DNA from: Podocnemis expansa | Lineage: Eukaryota; Chordata; Testudines; Podocnemididae | Assembly: GCA_007922195.1 (NCBI GenBank) | Contig: ML681995.1 | Coordinates: 13,013,879-13,077,878 of the forward strand | Direction: 5' to 3' | Length of the DNA stretch: 64,000 bases | Program-made: the position numbers and the translations under genes | Shown: piece by piece, positions 48,736 through 59,364 of the stretch | Layout: each line of letters opens with the position of its first letter | Position numbering within the stretch: position 1 is the stretch's first letter | The notes under the pieces: generated by a model | The model's input: the letters and a program-made list of their open reading frames with translations, nothing else | Database searches by the model: none | What the model was told of the DNA's origin: nothing

Positions 48736-49409
48736 AGATAATGGCCAATGGCTCTGCAGTCACATCAGGCAACTCCCTCAGCGTCTTCAGATACATTGAG
48801 TCCAGCCCCATAGACGTCCATGTCCAGCCTTTCTAAATAGTCCTGAACCTGTTCTTTAAGCACAGAGGGCTGCTCACTTCAGCCCCATCCTGTGTTCCCC
48901 AGTGCAGTGGTTTGGGAACTGAGCTTGCCTGTGAAGACAGAGGCAAAAAAACACATTGAGTACTTCAGCTTTTTCCACATCATCTGTCACTAGGTCATCT
49001 CCCCCATGCTATAAAGGGCCACTTTCCCTGACCTTCTTCTTGTTATTAACGTACCTGTAGAAGCCCTTCTTCTTTCCGTTCACATCCCTTGCCAGTTGTA
49101 ACTCCAGTTGTGCTTTGGCACTCCTGATTTCACCCCTGCATACTCAAGCAGTATTTTTATACTCCTCCCTAGTCATCTGACCAAGCTTCCATTTCTTATA
49201 AGCTTCCTTTTTGCATTTAAGCTCACCTAAAGTCTTCTTTGTTAAGCCAAACTGGTTGTCTGCCATATTTGCTGTTCTTTTTGCACACTGGGTTGGTTTG
49301 TTACTATGCCCTCAGTAAATTTTCTTTAAAATATAGCCATCTGTCTTCAACTCCTTTCCCCATCATATTAGCTTCCTAGGGGATCCTGCCCATCAGCTCC
49401 TTGAGGATC

Positions 49410-49974
49410 TCAAAGTCTGTTTTTTGAAGTCCAGGGTCTGTATCCTGCTGTTATTCTTTCTTCTCTTGTCAGGGTCCTGAACTCAACCATCCTATAGTCA
49501 CTTCTGCCCAGGTTACCACTTACTTCTACTTCTCTCACTGATTCTTTCCTGTTTGTGAGTAACACGTCAAGAGGAGCACAGTTCCTAGTAGGTTTTTCTA
49601 GCACTTGCACCAGCAAGTTGTCTACAACACTTTCCAACCAATTCCTGTTTTTTCTCAGTGCTCTGCTGTATTATTCTAACAGCAGAAGTCAGGGTGATAT
49701 AAGTCCCTCTTGAGAACAATGGCCTGTGATCTCAAAACTTTCACTAGTTGTCTGAAAAAAGCCTCATTTACATCATCCTCCTGGTCTAGTCTATAACAGA
49801 TGCCCACCATGGCATCATCCTTATAGCTCTTGCACCTAAACTTAATCCAGACACTCTCAACAGGCTTTTCTCCAGTTTTATACTGGAGCTCTGAGCAATC
49901 ATAAAGTGCAACTCCTCTACCTTTTCTCCCCTGCATGTCCTTCCTGAACAGTTACCTATCCATGACTGCTCCAA
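49410..49974 (-). pseudogene. CR1 endonuclease remains
   Basis: The right part (49676-49974) carries 'GRKGRGVALYD' and 'KPVESVWIKFRCKSYKDDAM', then 'VGICYRLDQEDDVNEAFFRQL', matching the CR1 apurinic-type endonuclease, and ends in 'KRDLYHPDFCC' where the family has MGDFNHPDICW, so the catalytic D-F-N is lost. The left part (49410-49637) carries 'APLDVLLTNRKESV' and 'LGRSDYRMVEF', where the catalytic SDH is SDY (Y at 49494-49496). The endonuclease nicks target DNA in intact LINEs. Two key-site changes and frame breaks make this copy inactive. Confidence 0.85.
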
Positions 49975-50127
49975 TTCTGTGAGTTACCCCACTGGGTCCT
50001 GATCATTCCAATCACTTCATAGTTCCTTGATTGTGCTAGGGGTGCTGTTTGTTTCCCAAAATTCTTGGGTTTGCGCACAGGCACTTAAGAGAACTAGCCA
50101 GTTGCCCTACTTTCTTAGTGCACATCA

Positions 50128-50534
50128 GGATATGTCTATACTACCGAAGTTAAGTTGACTTGGTTAAGTCAACTTAATAAAGTCTGCTTAAAGTTGACTT
50201 TATTAAGTCGACTTAGTGATAACACTGCTCTTCAGTCGACTTAAGAAAGTGTGCTAATAAAAAATGTGTTTGCTTAAGTCAACTTTACTAAGTTGACTTA
50301 AGTAGGCACATGTTATTATATAGGGCTTCTTAAGTTGACTTAGATGGCCACATTGCATTAAGTTGACTTAATAAAGTTGATTTAATGCCTAAGTAGACTT
50401 AAAGAGTGAGAGTTATTAAGTCAACTTAAGGAAGCCATTAAGTGAACTTAATGAACTCCAAACATGGCCAGGGCTTTGCTTAAGTTGATTGAAGCCTCCG
50501 TAGGTCGACTTAAGCCCATAGTGTAGACATAGCC
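50128..50534. mobile_element. Palindromic MITE, GGATATGTCTATACT ends, TTAAGTCGACTTAA core
   Basis: The ends 'ggatatgtctatact' and 'agtgtagacatagcc' are inverted repeats. The core repeats TTAAGTYGACTTAA and partial forms throughout, as at 47758-48130. It is inserted in the 5' part of the same CR1 copy. Confidence 0.8.
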
Positions 50535-50800
50535 CAGGAGGCCTCCCTTCTCCCTCCTTGTACTTTCTCCTGGTGTCCCACTTCCCCACTTACCTCCGGG
50601 CTTAGGTCCCTGTCCCCTGGTGATCTAGTTTAAAGCCCCCTTACTAGGTTAGCCAGCCTGCCTGTGAAGATTATCTTCCCTCCTTCATTAGGTGGGTCCC
50701 ATCTCTTTCTAGCTATCCTTCCTGGAACAACATTCCAAAGTCAAAGAAAGCCAAAGCCTTCTCTGACACCACATGCATAAGCACACATTTACTTCTACAG

Positions 50801-51479
50801 TTTGATGGTTTCTGCTTGCCTCTCAGTCACTGGAAAGTGGCACAGGATTGTTGGAGGTAGAACCCAGCCACTTGGTCTGATAATACGGTGATACCTGTTG
50901 AGGGAGGACTATATAGGGACCTCGTCAGAGACACAATTTGCAAATAGTGAGCAGTATGAAAGTTAGATACTCGCGGTGAGATTTGCAAAAGTTCTTGGCA
51001 TTGGCTTAACCTCCAATGGGAGCAGAGTTAATTCACTATGGTGGCTCTTGGAAACTCCATCTTTAATTCCATATTCTTTTACATAAGTGATTTTTAAAAA
51101 GTGCTGCTGCCATAGAGCTGAAATGGAGCTTAAATAGGGTGGCAGGTGCCTAATTTCACCTCTCCACTTCTGATGCAAAAAGAAAATGTTCTCCTGTAAG
51201 CTGTGCTTTTTCCAAGTGCCTCCCTCTAATCTTGCTGTTTGCCTCATGCTTCCTGGAGTGTAAACAGGTTGTGTATAGGTTATATTTCAAGAAAAAGCAC
51301 ACACCTTTGTTTATAAATCTGGAACTCTGAAAGGCATTTTGTCATCTATGGCTTTCTCTATGTGTTTACCGTCTCTCATTCTCTGCACCCAATGGAGCAT
51401 CAATAAACTCTAAGCTGTCATTATGAGTCTAGAAATAAAATTAAAATACAGCCAAAACCAGTACTACTTTGACTGAGGG
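50801..51479. other. Unassigned DNA
   Basis: No repeat ends or exon-like blocks are recognised. Confidence 0.35.
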
Positions 51480-51752
51480 GAAAAGGGACAGATTTTCTTT
51501 CATACTAAGGCTCTTTAACATCAGTATAGAAGGTTTAAATAAGCAGTACATTTTTAACAGTAAGGAGAATTAACCATTGGAACTAACCCAAGAGTTGTGA
51601 TGGGTTCTCCACCACTGAGCATTTCTTAAATCAAGATTGGATACTTTGATAAAAAATCTGCTGTAAGAATTATTTTGAGGAAGTGCTATGATCTGTGTTC
51701 CACGGGACATCAGACCAGATGATGGTTTCTTCTGGGCTTGGAATCTATGAAG
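51480..51752 (+). mobile_element. L3/CR1-type LINE 3' fragment
   Basis: The text 'ggagaattaaccattggaactaacccaagagttgtgatgggttctccaccactg' is followed by 'catcagaccagatgatggtttcttctgggcttggaatctatgaa', the tail of a CR1-group LINE. It is diverged and non-coding. Confidence 0.7.
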
Positions 51753-53147
51753 TGCTCAGGTGGTTGGGAATTTTTCAGCTGAACAGTTTTTCCATCATAA
51801 ATTGCTGATTCATCGGCATTGAAACTTTACGTGGGGTGCTTACCAGCTTTGACTAAACTTTAGGTGGGAAAGATTTCTCTGATCCCAAGCGGGTCAAACA
51901 CTTAACAGGCTAGAGAATTAATACTGCTTTCTAGTCCTGAGATTATCAATTCATACACAGTGGAACAGCTTCAACAGGAGAGATTGTGAAAGACCCTCTT
52001 CAGAGCAGGCATTAGTTGGCCACCTGAATATGTGACCTCTAGGTTCAAGTTCTTCCTTTTCCTAATGCAGAAGCAACTTGACCTTGGATCTCCCTTCCTG
52101 CATAAGTGCTCTAACTGCTAGGTTGTATGTGGGCTGGATATTTTTGTCTGATGTTGTCTTCGTCCAAAATTTCAAAAGGTCTCATTTTCCTCCTGACTTG
52201 GCATAGGAAACATTTCACAGGATAGCAAAAATATTTCCTGCCCCATCCGGCTTGGCAGTTACAGTTACTCTCTAGCTGCCAATGGTGAAAATGAGCTTTA
52301 GCGTAAATGAGAATCAGGTCCAAAAGAGTTTGGTCACTCAGGCATTATTCATCAATGCACATAATTAAATTTAAGTTTCTGCTTTTGCCAACTTAAAGAA
52401 TGTCCCACTTTCACTCCCCTCTTCCATTTTTTTCCAGCAATGTTATCTTGAATGTTGTTCAAAAAATAAAAAAGGCCAACGTGGAAAAGAACTTTTGGAG
52501 TCTTCTCTTCCCATTTTTGCAGGAAGGCCCAACCAACCCAACTCTCATTCTAATGATACCCAGGAACCTTTTGCTGCTGCTATTATTGTATCTCTGTCAA
52601 AGCGCTACTAATTCCCTAAGGACAGGGACTTGGAAAGGGCATTACCCTGGTAGTTATTTCTGCAATTCCTATTTGTTCAAACATAGTCTCTGCTTGTCAC
52701 CCACTTACGGTAAATCTCAACTGCCTCTGTTGCAATCTGCACAGTTTATGTGCTTCCTCACTCTTACCAATGAAGGGCTAGGATGCCTTAAAAGTAAACT
52801 GCTGCATCAGTGTGCTATCTGCTATATCACTCACTGCACAGTACTTTTTTGGTATATTAGTCATGGGCTGCGTTTCTTTTCTAAGATCATTCCAAGAGCA
52901 AGGAACGGTGTCTAACTCTACATAGTGTGCACTATCAGATAGGCTACCCGTCTGCAACAAATGCATGTGGTGGGAAGGAGATGATGGTATATGTTTCATT
53001 CCTTATACTGTGGCAGCACCACCATGGAGGCCCCAACTAAGATCAGGGTCCCTATTGTGAAAGGCATTTTACAAAAATGAAGTAACTTCTTTGCAGGCAG
53101 GGCCTGTCTCTTATATGGTGTGTGTCATATGACAAACAAAAAGTAGC
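51753..53147. other. Unassigned DNA with a long chance frame
   Basis: The frame 52400-52915 (171 codons) is open, but its text at 52550-52620 and 52870-52930 reads as old SINE/LINE material ('ctgctgctattattgtatctctgtc', 'ccaagagcaaggaacggtgtc'). It is not called as a gene. Confidence 0.4.
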
Positions 53148-54233
53148 TAAATGTAAGGGGACTGATAGCCCCTTACTGAGAGTGAATGGGCCTTTTGATT
53201 GGCCACTCCAGCTTGGAAGCAGGACTCTGAAACAGACAGCCCCAGGGCCAGTGGGAGAGGCCAGTGTCCCAGGATGGCCTGATTGATTGAGAGTGCTCCC
53301 CCGCCCCTGAGCTGAAACTGCAGGCTGGACATGCCTGGGCAAGCCAGTGTGTGAGAGTGTGTGGGGCAGAGCTAAGGAGGGGACCCACAGCAGCTGGACA
53401 GGCAGAAAGCCAGGTGGAGCTGAGCAGAGCAGAGCGGGAGGCAGTGACAGAGCCAGAGTTGCCTGAAGCTGGGGCAGGAGGCCAGAGAAGGAGCCCAAGG
53501 TGCTGAGCTCATCTGTGCAGCCCCACGGCAGGAGGACCAGAGGAGCCCCACTGAACCAGAGCAGCAGCTGGGAGCCAGAGTTGCAGCCATCTGGAGCCGG
53601 GTGTGGTGAGCAGCTGGGGAGCAGTGAAGGGGGGCTGACGCTGGGAAGAAGGGCCCTGCCCCTGGAGCTTGGGGACGTGTGGCCACAGCTGGAGCCTGCA
53701 TCTGGCCCCCTGGATCATCCAGTCGCAGCCAGGCCTGGGCAGAGGGCTTGCAACGTGGAGGACAGACTGTGAGACTGTTCCTCAGGCCCCAGAGACTCTG
53801 TTTGTAGTGCTCCCACACCAGGCAGCGGTGCTGGGGGTTTATTGTTCACCTTTTTCCACTTTTTTTTTCTATTTTCTTATTGGGTTATTCTTTTTATTTC
53901 TGTATGCTTAAATAAATTGTATATAGTGTATCTAGTAACTGGAGGGCCAGAAGAGTGGTCAGTGTGGTCAGCACCCCGGAGTGGGGACACCCTAGCCCTG
54001 TCCTGAGAGACCATGATAAGAATGGGGGTCGAGCCCCCAGGAATCCTTGTCGGGGTTACAGAGACTCCTCCAAACAGGAGATTGGGAGGTGAGCCTTTGA
54101 GGTCAGGCAGGCCTTGGGGTAAAGGAAGTGGGAGCAGGGACTCAGATCCTTTTGCTACCCACCTTCACCGGGGTGGTATACAAAGTCTGGGAAGTTCCCC
54201 ACAAGAGCGGGTCCATCCCCCCGCTTACATAAA
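53148..54233 (+). mobile_element. Solo LTR of a retrovirus-like or Gypsy element
   Basis: The LTR is 53152-54229 (1078 bases). It starts TGTAAGGGGACTG and ends CCGCTTACA, so it has TG...CA ends within the short inverted pair TGTAAG/CTTACA. A perfect 4-base duplication TAAA lies at 53148-53151 and 54230-54233. AATAAA near 53911, just after a T-rich run, is the likely poly(A) signal and sets the plus strand. No internal genes or second LTR are present, so it is the product of LTR-LTR recombination. A 4-base duplication fits class I endogenous retroviruses or Gypsy elements, and I cannot tell which. Confidence 0.82.
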
Positions 54234-54386
54234 GCACACATATTTGCTGCTAGTCATGTTTAACCCTGACTCCACAGCAACTTGAATTCAATCTGTGTGA
54301 TAGGAATGTACTTCAACAGAGACTATGCTACAGTGACTTTGTATGTCTCTCATGTGGTATATGATTAAAGGTCACAAAACAAGACC

Positions 54387-55620
54387 CATGATGGGAGACT
54401 GAAAAAACTGGGTTTGTTTAGTCTGGAGAAGACTCTCGGGGTACGTGACAGTTTTCATGTAAATAAAAAGTTTTTAAAAGTAGAAGCCTCCTAAGCTTTC
54501 TTAGCCTCTAAGGACAGGACAGAAAGCAATGGGCTTAAACTGCAGCAAAGGCAGTTTAGGTTGGACATTAGGAAAACCTTCCTAACTGTCAGGGCAGTTA
54601 AGAACTGGAATAAATTGCCTAGGGAGGTTGTGGAATCTCCATCAATGTAGATTGTTAACAGCAAGTTAGATAAGCACCTGTTAGAGATGTTCTACTCTAG
54701 ATAATGTTTGCTCCTGCCATAAATGCAGAGGACTGAACTAGATGTCCTCTTGATGCAATGTTCCCTCTAAGCTGCACGCCGCGTGGCCACACAGCCCCTG
54801 ACACTGCCTGGCCCAGGGAAGGCTGCTGGCCGTGCATGGCTGGCATCTCCAGTCCCTGCGGGGAGAGAGACTCTGTGCTGGGAGTTTTTAAAACTCCCGC
54901 TCAGAGTCAGCTCTCACTGAGCCTGTGCAGACCCTCTGCGCAGGGTCAGTGAGTGCTCCCCTGGCTGGAGAAGCAGCCGGGGGCCTGGCAGTGCTGCTCC
55001 AGTGGCCAGGGGAGGGGGTCCTAACCCCCCCCTTTCAACTCCTGGGTGAGGGAACGGGGCCCCGGGGGCTGCTCCACCCGCCTGCCCACCTGGCCTCACT
55101 GCAGCAGAGCTGAGCAGCCAGCCCAGCCTACCCCCATCCAGCCATGCCTCTCTGGGGGCAGAGGGGGACAGTGCTGAGCTCTGGAGTGTGGGGTCAGGGC
55201 CCTGGAGCGGCCTGCCCTGTTCCCAGAGAGTTTGGGCTGCCTCGCCCCCAGACCTGCAGGCCATGGAGCAGGCCCATTCAGGCCGGGGGGAGGGCTGTGG
55301 GTGAAGTGGCCCAAACTCTTTGGGAGCGGGGTGGGCCGCTCCAGGGCCCCGACCCCCATGCTGGAGCTCAGCGCCTGTCCCCCCACTCCCCCCAGGGAGG
55401 TGCAGCCAGCTGGGGGTAGGCTGGGCTGGCTGCTCTGCTCCACTGCAGTGAGCGTGGGTGGGCAGCGGAGCTGGGGGGGGCAGGATCGGGCCACGGGGCG
55501 CAGGATCGGGCCTGCAGGGGGGTCCATGCAGCAAGAAACACATGTTGCTCAGCTGCCTTGGCCCCTTAGAGGGAACATGGCTCTTGAGGTCTCTTTCAGT
55601 CCTACAATTCTATAATTAAG
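54387..55620 (+). mobile_element. CR1 LINE 3' region split by a hAT element
   Basis: CR1 text runs from 'gagactgaaaaaactgggtttgtttagtctggag' to 'aggactgaactagatgtcctct' at 54755 and resumes at 55582 with 'tcttgaggtctctttcagtcctacaattctataatt'. The interruption is the hAT element 54756-55581. Removing it and one copy of its target restores the normal CR1 ending. Confidence 0.88.
54748..55589. mobile_element. hAT-type fold-back element, CAATGTTCCCTCTAA ends
   Basis: The element is 54756-55581. It starts CAATGTTCCCTCTAAGC and ends TTAGAGGGAACATGGC, with an 8-base duplication TCTTGATG / TCTTGAGG (54748-54755 and 55582-55589). The interior is GC-rich and contains a large inverted repeat: 55079-55240 is matched in reverse complement by about 55295-55470. 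This explains the long spurious frames on both strands. Same family ends as 63540-63705. Confidence 0.87.
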
Positions 55621-55621
55621 G

Positions 55622-56185
55622 GTATAGAACAGTTTCCATATGAGGACAGATTAAAAAGACTGGAATTAGTTGGCCTGGAAAAAAGATGAGTAAAGGGCTA
55701 TGTGATAGAAGTCTATAAACTTGTCAATGATGTAGAGAAAGTGAGTAAGTAGGTGCTGTTTACTGCTCCCCCCCAATAACACAAGAACCAGAGTCAGACA
55801 ATTAAATTAATAGGCAGCAGGTTTAAAACAAATTAAAGGAAGTACTTCTTCACACCATGCACAGTTAACATGTGAAATTCACTGCCAAGGAATGTTGTGA
55901 AAGCCAAAATTATAATAAGATTCAAAAGAGAATTAGATATGTTTGCAGAAGATAGCGCCATCCATGGCTACTAGTCAAGATTGTCAGGTATGTGGCCCTT
56001 GCTCTGGGTGTCCCTAGCCTCTGATTTCCAGAAGCCAGGAGTAGACAACAAGCAATGGATCACTCAATTGCCTATTCCATTCATTTCCTGTGCAGCGCCT
56101 GGCATTGGCCACCATTGGAAGACAGGATAGTGGGCTAGGTGGACCACTCATGTGATCCAGTATGGCTATTCATATGTTATGTTAT
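55622..56185 (+). mobile_element. L3-type LINE 3' region
   Basis: Ordered L3 text is present: 'ttccatatgaggacagattaaaaagactgg' and 'aaattcactgccaaggaatgttgtgaaagcc'. These are followed by 'tgctctgggtgtccctagcctctgatttccagaagcc' and 'gtgggctaggtggaccactcatgtgatccagtatgg'. It is a well-preserved non-coding 3' part immediately after a CR1 tail. Confidence 0.88.
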
Positions 56186-56423
56186 GCATATTGAACTGTG
56201 TATTAAAATTCCAAACTATAAATTTAAATTATAAGGGATTCCTTGTCTTCCTTCCAGATTAGGGGGCTGTGAGAGAAGTGTGGAGTCTGATTTCTGTACA
56301 GTCTAAAAAGCCAACTTAGAGCAAGGGATGGATTGTGTCTCTTTGCCTTTGAAAGCAGCCTGCATTGTCTCTTTCTGATTTTGATTTTGTATGTTAGACT
56401 GCTGGATTCTAAAAAATATAGTG

Positions 56424-56791
56424 CCATCTTGCAGGGGCGTCACTGGTGCTGGGCACAGGGGGTCACATGCCCTCCCTCAGTCCCAGCACCAGTGCCCTGA
56501 CCCCAGCCAGGGCCATGTGGCCAAACCATTGCAGCAGGGGAAGCTGGTTCTGACCCCAGCCGGGGCCATGGGACTGGGCCTGCCATGGCAGGGGCAGCCA
56601 CATCTAGCCCCAATCCTGGCTAGGGCCAAGGGACTAGGCCTACCATGGTAGCAGCAGCCAGATCTTGCCCCAATCCTGGCTGAGGCCAGATTGGGCCCAG
56701 ATGGCAGGGCTGGCTGGGATGAGGGGGGAGGCCTGGGCCCACCCCTGGGCCCTGGGAGAATTTTGGATCCAGTGATGTCCCTGCCATCTTG
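56424..56791. mobile_element. hAT-type element, CAGGGGCGTCACTGG ends
   Basis: The element is 56432-56783. It starts CAGGGGCGTCACTGG and ends CCAGTGATGTCCCTG, with a perfect 8-base duplication CCATCTTG (56424-56431 and 56784-56791). The interior has degenerate tandem units of about 65 bases built on 'ccccagccrgggccatg' and 'gcagcagccasatctwgcccc'. Same family as 30331-30652. Confidence 0.92.
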
Positions 56792-56884
56792 CAACCTTCC
56801 AGAAAGATTTGCTTTTATTTGATCTCACTTTTCTGTATATATACTGTGAACATAACATCTGACTCTATAAACAGACCAGAGTTC

Positions 56885-57720
56885 CAAAGTTTGGAGAAAA
56901 GATGTGCAGTTTCTGTTTCTTAGATGGGGAATTGAGGCAAAGAATTGTAGTAATCTTGCGCAGGAAGGGATTAACACCCTGGTCAGTGAGTCCCAGGGGA
57001 GCCAGTAGGAACAAAGTACAGGTTTTTGAATTGGAGCAGCAACTTTGCTTGTTCCTGTTTGAATGCAGCAGAGCTCCTGGAAGGATTAGGAGGAGGCCAG
57101 ATAGAAAGGCCTCAAGGGGGATCCAGCGACATCCTCACCAAAGATAAGCTAAGTTTGTTACTGACCAGGTGTGAGTAGAACAGGAAACGTTTGCTTAGAC
57201 AAGGTCAGGGTATTTCTTTGTTTTTGGAGTTCTCTGTGCTGAGCACATGCACCCCCTCCCGCTACCCTGTAACTACCTAAGTTAAATCCCAGAGAAGCAA
57301 CTCTCTGTGTTTCTTATCTGTTCTTTTTAATTAAAGATTTACCCTTTTAAAGTAAGCTCTGGTTCTACGTCCTGAAAGGCAAGAGGTTTGTGTGAATTTG
57401 CCTCAGACTGCACAGCCAACTTATTAAGGGGATTCTGTCCCAGCTTCAGCTAATATCCCAGCTGGGGTTCAGTCACTCTCCTCAGGGAGGAATAAAAGTG
57501 ATTGAGGCTACCTCACAGGAAGGAATTCCCAAGTGCACCTTCCTGGGTTTTCAAGAGGTTTTGCATTTGGGTGGTGGCAGCAATACCACTCCAAGGCCAG
57601 GAATTGGTGGCCTTGGAGAGTTTTAACACCAGGCTGTAAGGCCAGTGGGTTTTAAGGCCTGTTGCAGGCCCCCATCTTCAGCACTCAGAGTGCTAGAGTG
57701 AGGAAAATGCTTTTGCAAGA
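56885..57720. repeat. Degraded LTR-type repeat
   Basis: Several phrases that I recognise from an abundant turtle LTR-type repeat occur in order: 'ccttttaaagtaagctctggttctacgtcctgaaaggcaagaggtttgtgtg', 'tgcatttgggtggtggcagcaataccactccaaggccag', 'caggcccccatcttcagcactcagagtgctagagtgagg'. Ends and target duplication are not recoverable, so orientation is left open. Confidence 0.45.
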
Positions 57721-58005
57721 GTGCATAAGTGTTTTGTCCAAAGTCACATGAGAATTAATTCTAGGTTTTTTTGTTATGCACAGTCTAGTGGCAACCACTA
57801 AATCAGTCATGTCAAACACAAAACCAGTCTTCCCACTACTGGTTCAGTCTGGCAAGTATACTATTAGATTAAAAGCAGCTAAGGTCTGTGACTCACAATG
57901 CAAGTCCCGCAGGCCAGAGTCTGTCTTGTTTAGGGTGGTTATAAAATGTATATTTTAGCCTAGTTTTGTGGCCTCTATTGCCTCAAGTTGCCTACCTACA
58001 GAATG

Positions 58006-58186
58006 GTTTAACCCAGTTGTTTTCAAACCACAGGTCTAGACCCAGTACTGGGTTGCAGACCCTCAGATGCGGAGTCATGGCACACCTTGTTTCCAACTCC
58101 AGAAGAGTGGAATGCATTGTTGAAAGATGTAATTCTTTTTTTCAGCTGGGTCATGAGGAAAATATTTGAAAACCACTGGTTTAACC
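58006..58186. mobile_element. hAT-type MITE, CAGTTGTTTTCAAAC ends
   Basis: The element is 58014-58178. It starts CAGTTGTTTTCAAACC and ends GAAAACCACTG, with a perfect 8-base duplication GTTTAACC (58006-58013 and 58179-58186). Same family as 6025-6209. Confidence 0.9.
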
Positions 58187-58190
58187 CAAG

Positions 58191-58336
58191 TTCCAAAGGG
58201 GCAGCTGTGTTAGTCTAGCTCAGTAAAACAAACAGAGAGTTCTGTGGCACTTAAAAGACTAACATATTTATTTATTGTGTGAGCTAGTGTGGGAGAAATA
58301 CATTTGTTAGTCTTTAAGTGCCACAGAACTCCTTCA
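58191..58336 (-). mobile_element. Penelope-like fold-back copy
   Basis: The tail 'ttccaaaggggcagctgtgttagtctagctcagtaa' is at the left, so the minus strand is sense. 'agttctgtggcacttaaaagactaac' is later met by 'gttagtctttaagtgccacagaact' in reverse complement. No target duplication was found. It lies only a dozen bases from the hAT copy at 58014-58178. Confidence 0.78.
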
Positions 58337-58419
58337 TGTCAGTGATTAATGGTTCATTGTAATGTTGTTTTCTGATCAAGGACATTCCTATCCCATGCAT
58401 TTAATTCAAGCTGATCGTG

Positions 58420-58948
58420 AGTTAGAACAGGGGTCTGCACAGGGCTGGCACTACCTGGCAAGCAGGGTAAGTGTTGCAGGGGGGCGCCAGCGTTTGAGGG
58501 GCACTAAAAGGGGACAATGCTGTTGCGCTCCCCTGATGATGTCACTCGTCTGCACCAGCGTCGCTGTGCTGCGGGGGGGGGGGGGGCGCACAAACCCAAG
58601 CGCCGCTCCTGGCTCTGCAACTTGTGGCTCTGGAGCTGCACACAGTTCTTTGGCTGCCCCCCCTTGAGGCTCGGGGCTCCAAACCTCATCTTGCCACCAG
58701 GGGACCTTGCGGATGTCGTGTTCCTGACCCCAGGCTCCCCAACACCACTGGGGGACCCCGCAGAAGGCCCATTCCTGGTTTCAGGCTCCCTCCCCCAGCC
58801 ATGGGACTCTATGGCAGGCCCTTTGAACCAGCTCCCCCACCCCTACCAGGAAGCTATACCCATTGTGGCTCTCAAAACACTTGGTTATTGAAGGAATTTT
58901 TAAAAATGGCTCTTCTTATCTTTCGGGTTGCCAACCCCTGAGTTAGGA
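58420..58948. mobile_element. hAT-type element, CAGGGGTCTGCA ends, G-rich interior
   Basis: The element is 58428-58940. It starts CAGGGGTCTGCAC and ends GGTTGCCAACCCCTG, with an 8-base duplication AGTTAGAA / AGTTAGGA (58420-58427 and 58941-58948). A run of 14 G lies at 58573-58586. A second hAT-like end ('cagggctggc', 58440) just inside the left terminus hints at nesting. Confidence 0.8.
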
Positions 58949-59364
58949 TTAGCAAAAGATGTTTGTGTTTTGGCTACTCTTGAATGTAAAATTGTCACTC
59001 TAAATGTATTGAGCACATGGACATTTGGCACCAAGGTCAAACAAAGATAGGCCTCTTGAGTAGCTGTCATTAGAAGAGCTACTTCAGCACAGCCAGCAGG
59101 AGCACAGGCTCAGTAGTGCTAGGAGAATAGAATAACAATTGTGGTATATTACTGTAGGCTCCATTGACTCTAAGAGGAGGGGTCTGTGCAGCTATAAAGA
59201 TCTCTTCACATGGATGAACTACTAGGAGCCAGTGTCTGCATGCATACCCATATGTATATGGTTTTCAAAGCAACTAGAAAATGCAATTCTTCTTTGAGTG
59301 GTACTCACATCATTCAGTTACAGGTGTCTACGTGCTGCAGTGCAGGTTGGCCAGAAAGCTTTTG
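58949..59364. other. Unassigned DNA
   Basis: No repeat ends or exon-like block is recognised. Confidence 0.35.

Larger units (their letters stand above)
46947..50800 (-). mobile_element. Large CR1 LINE copy, minus strand, with two MITE insertions
   Basis: The 3' terminus is at the left ('atggaatcatagaagataaggtttgggagggaccacagg', 46947). The 3' untranslated part, reverse transcriptase, endonuclease and probably the end of ORF1 or the leader (to about 50800, where the reversed text gives a frame with WDPPNEGGK) follow in the expected order. Subtracting MITEs at 47758-48130 and 50128-50534 leaves about 3.07 kb of CR1, against a full length of about 4.5 kb. All frames are broken. The strand and order are clear. 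The 5' limit is approximate. Confidence 0.88.

Noticed and set aside
52400..52915. 171-codon frame on the plus strand, the longest without N
   Set aside because: No domain, no splice or promoter context, and its sequence includes old SINE/LINE phrases. Low-complexity leucine and lysine runs point to a chance frame.
54914..55615. Frames of up to 209 codons on both strands
   Set aside because: They are produced by the GC-rich inverted repeat inside the hAT element 54756-55581.
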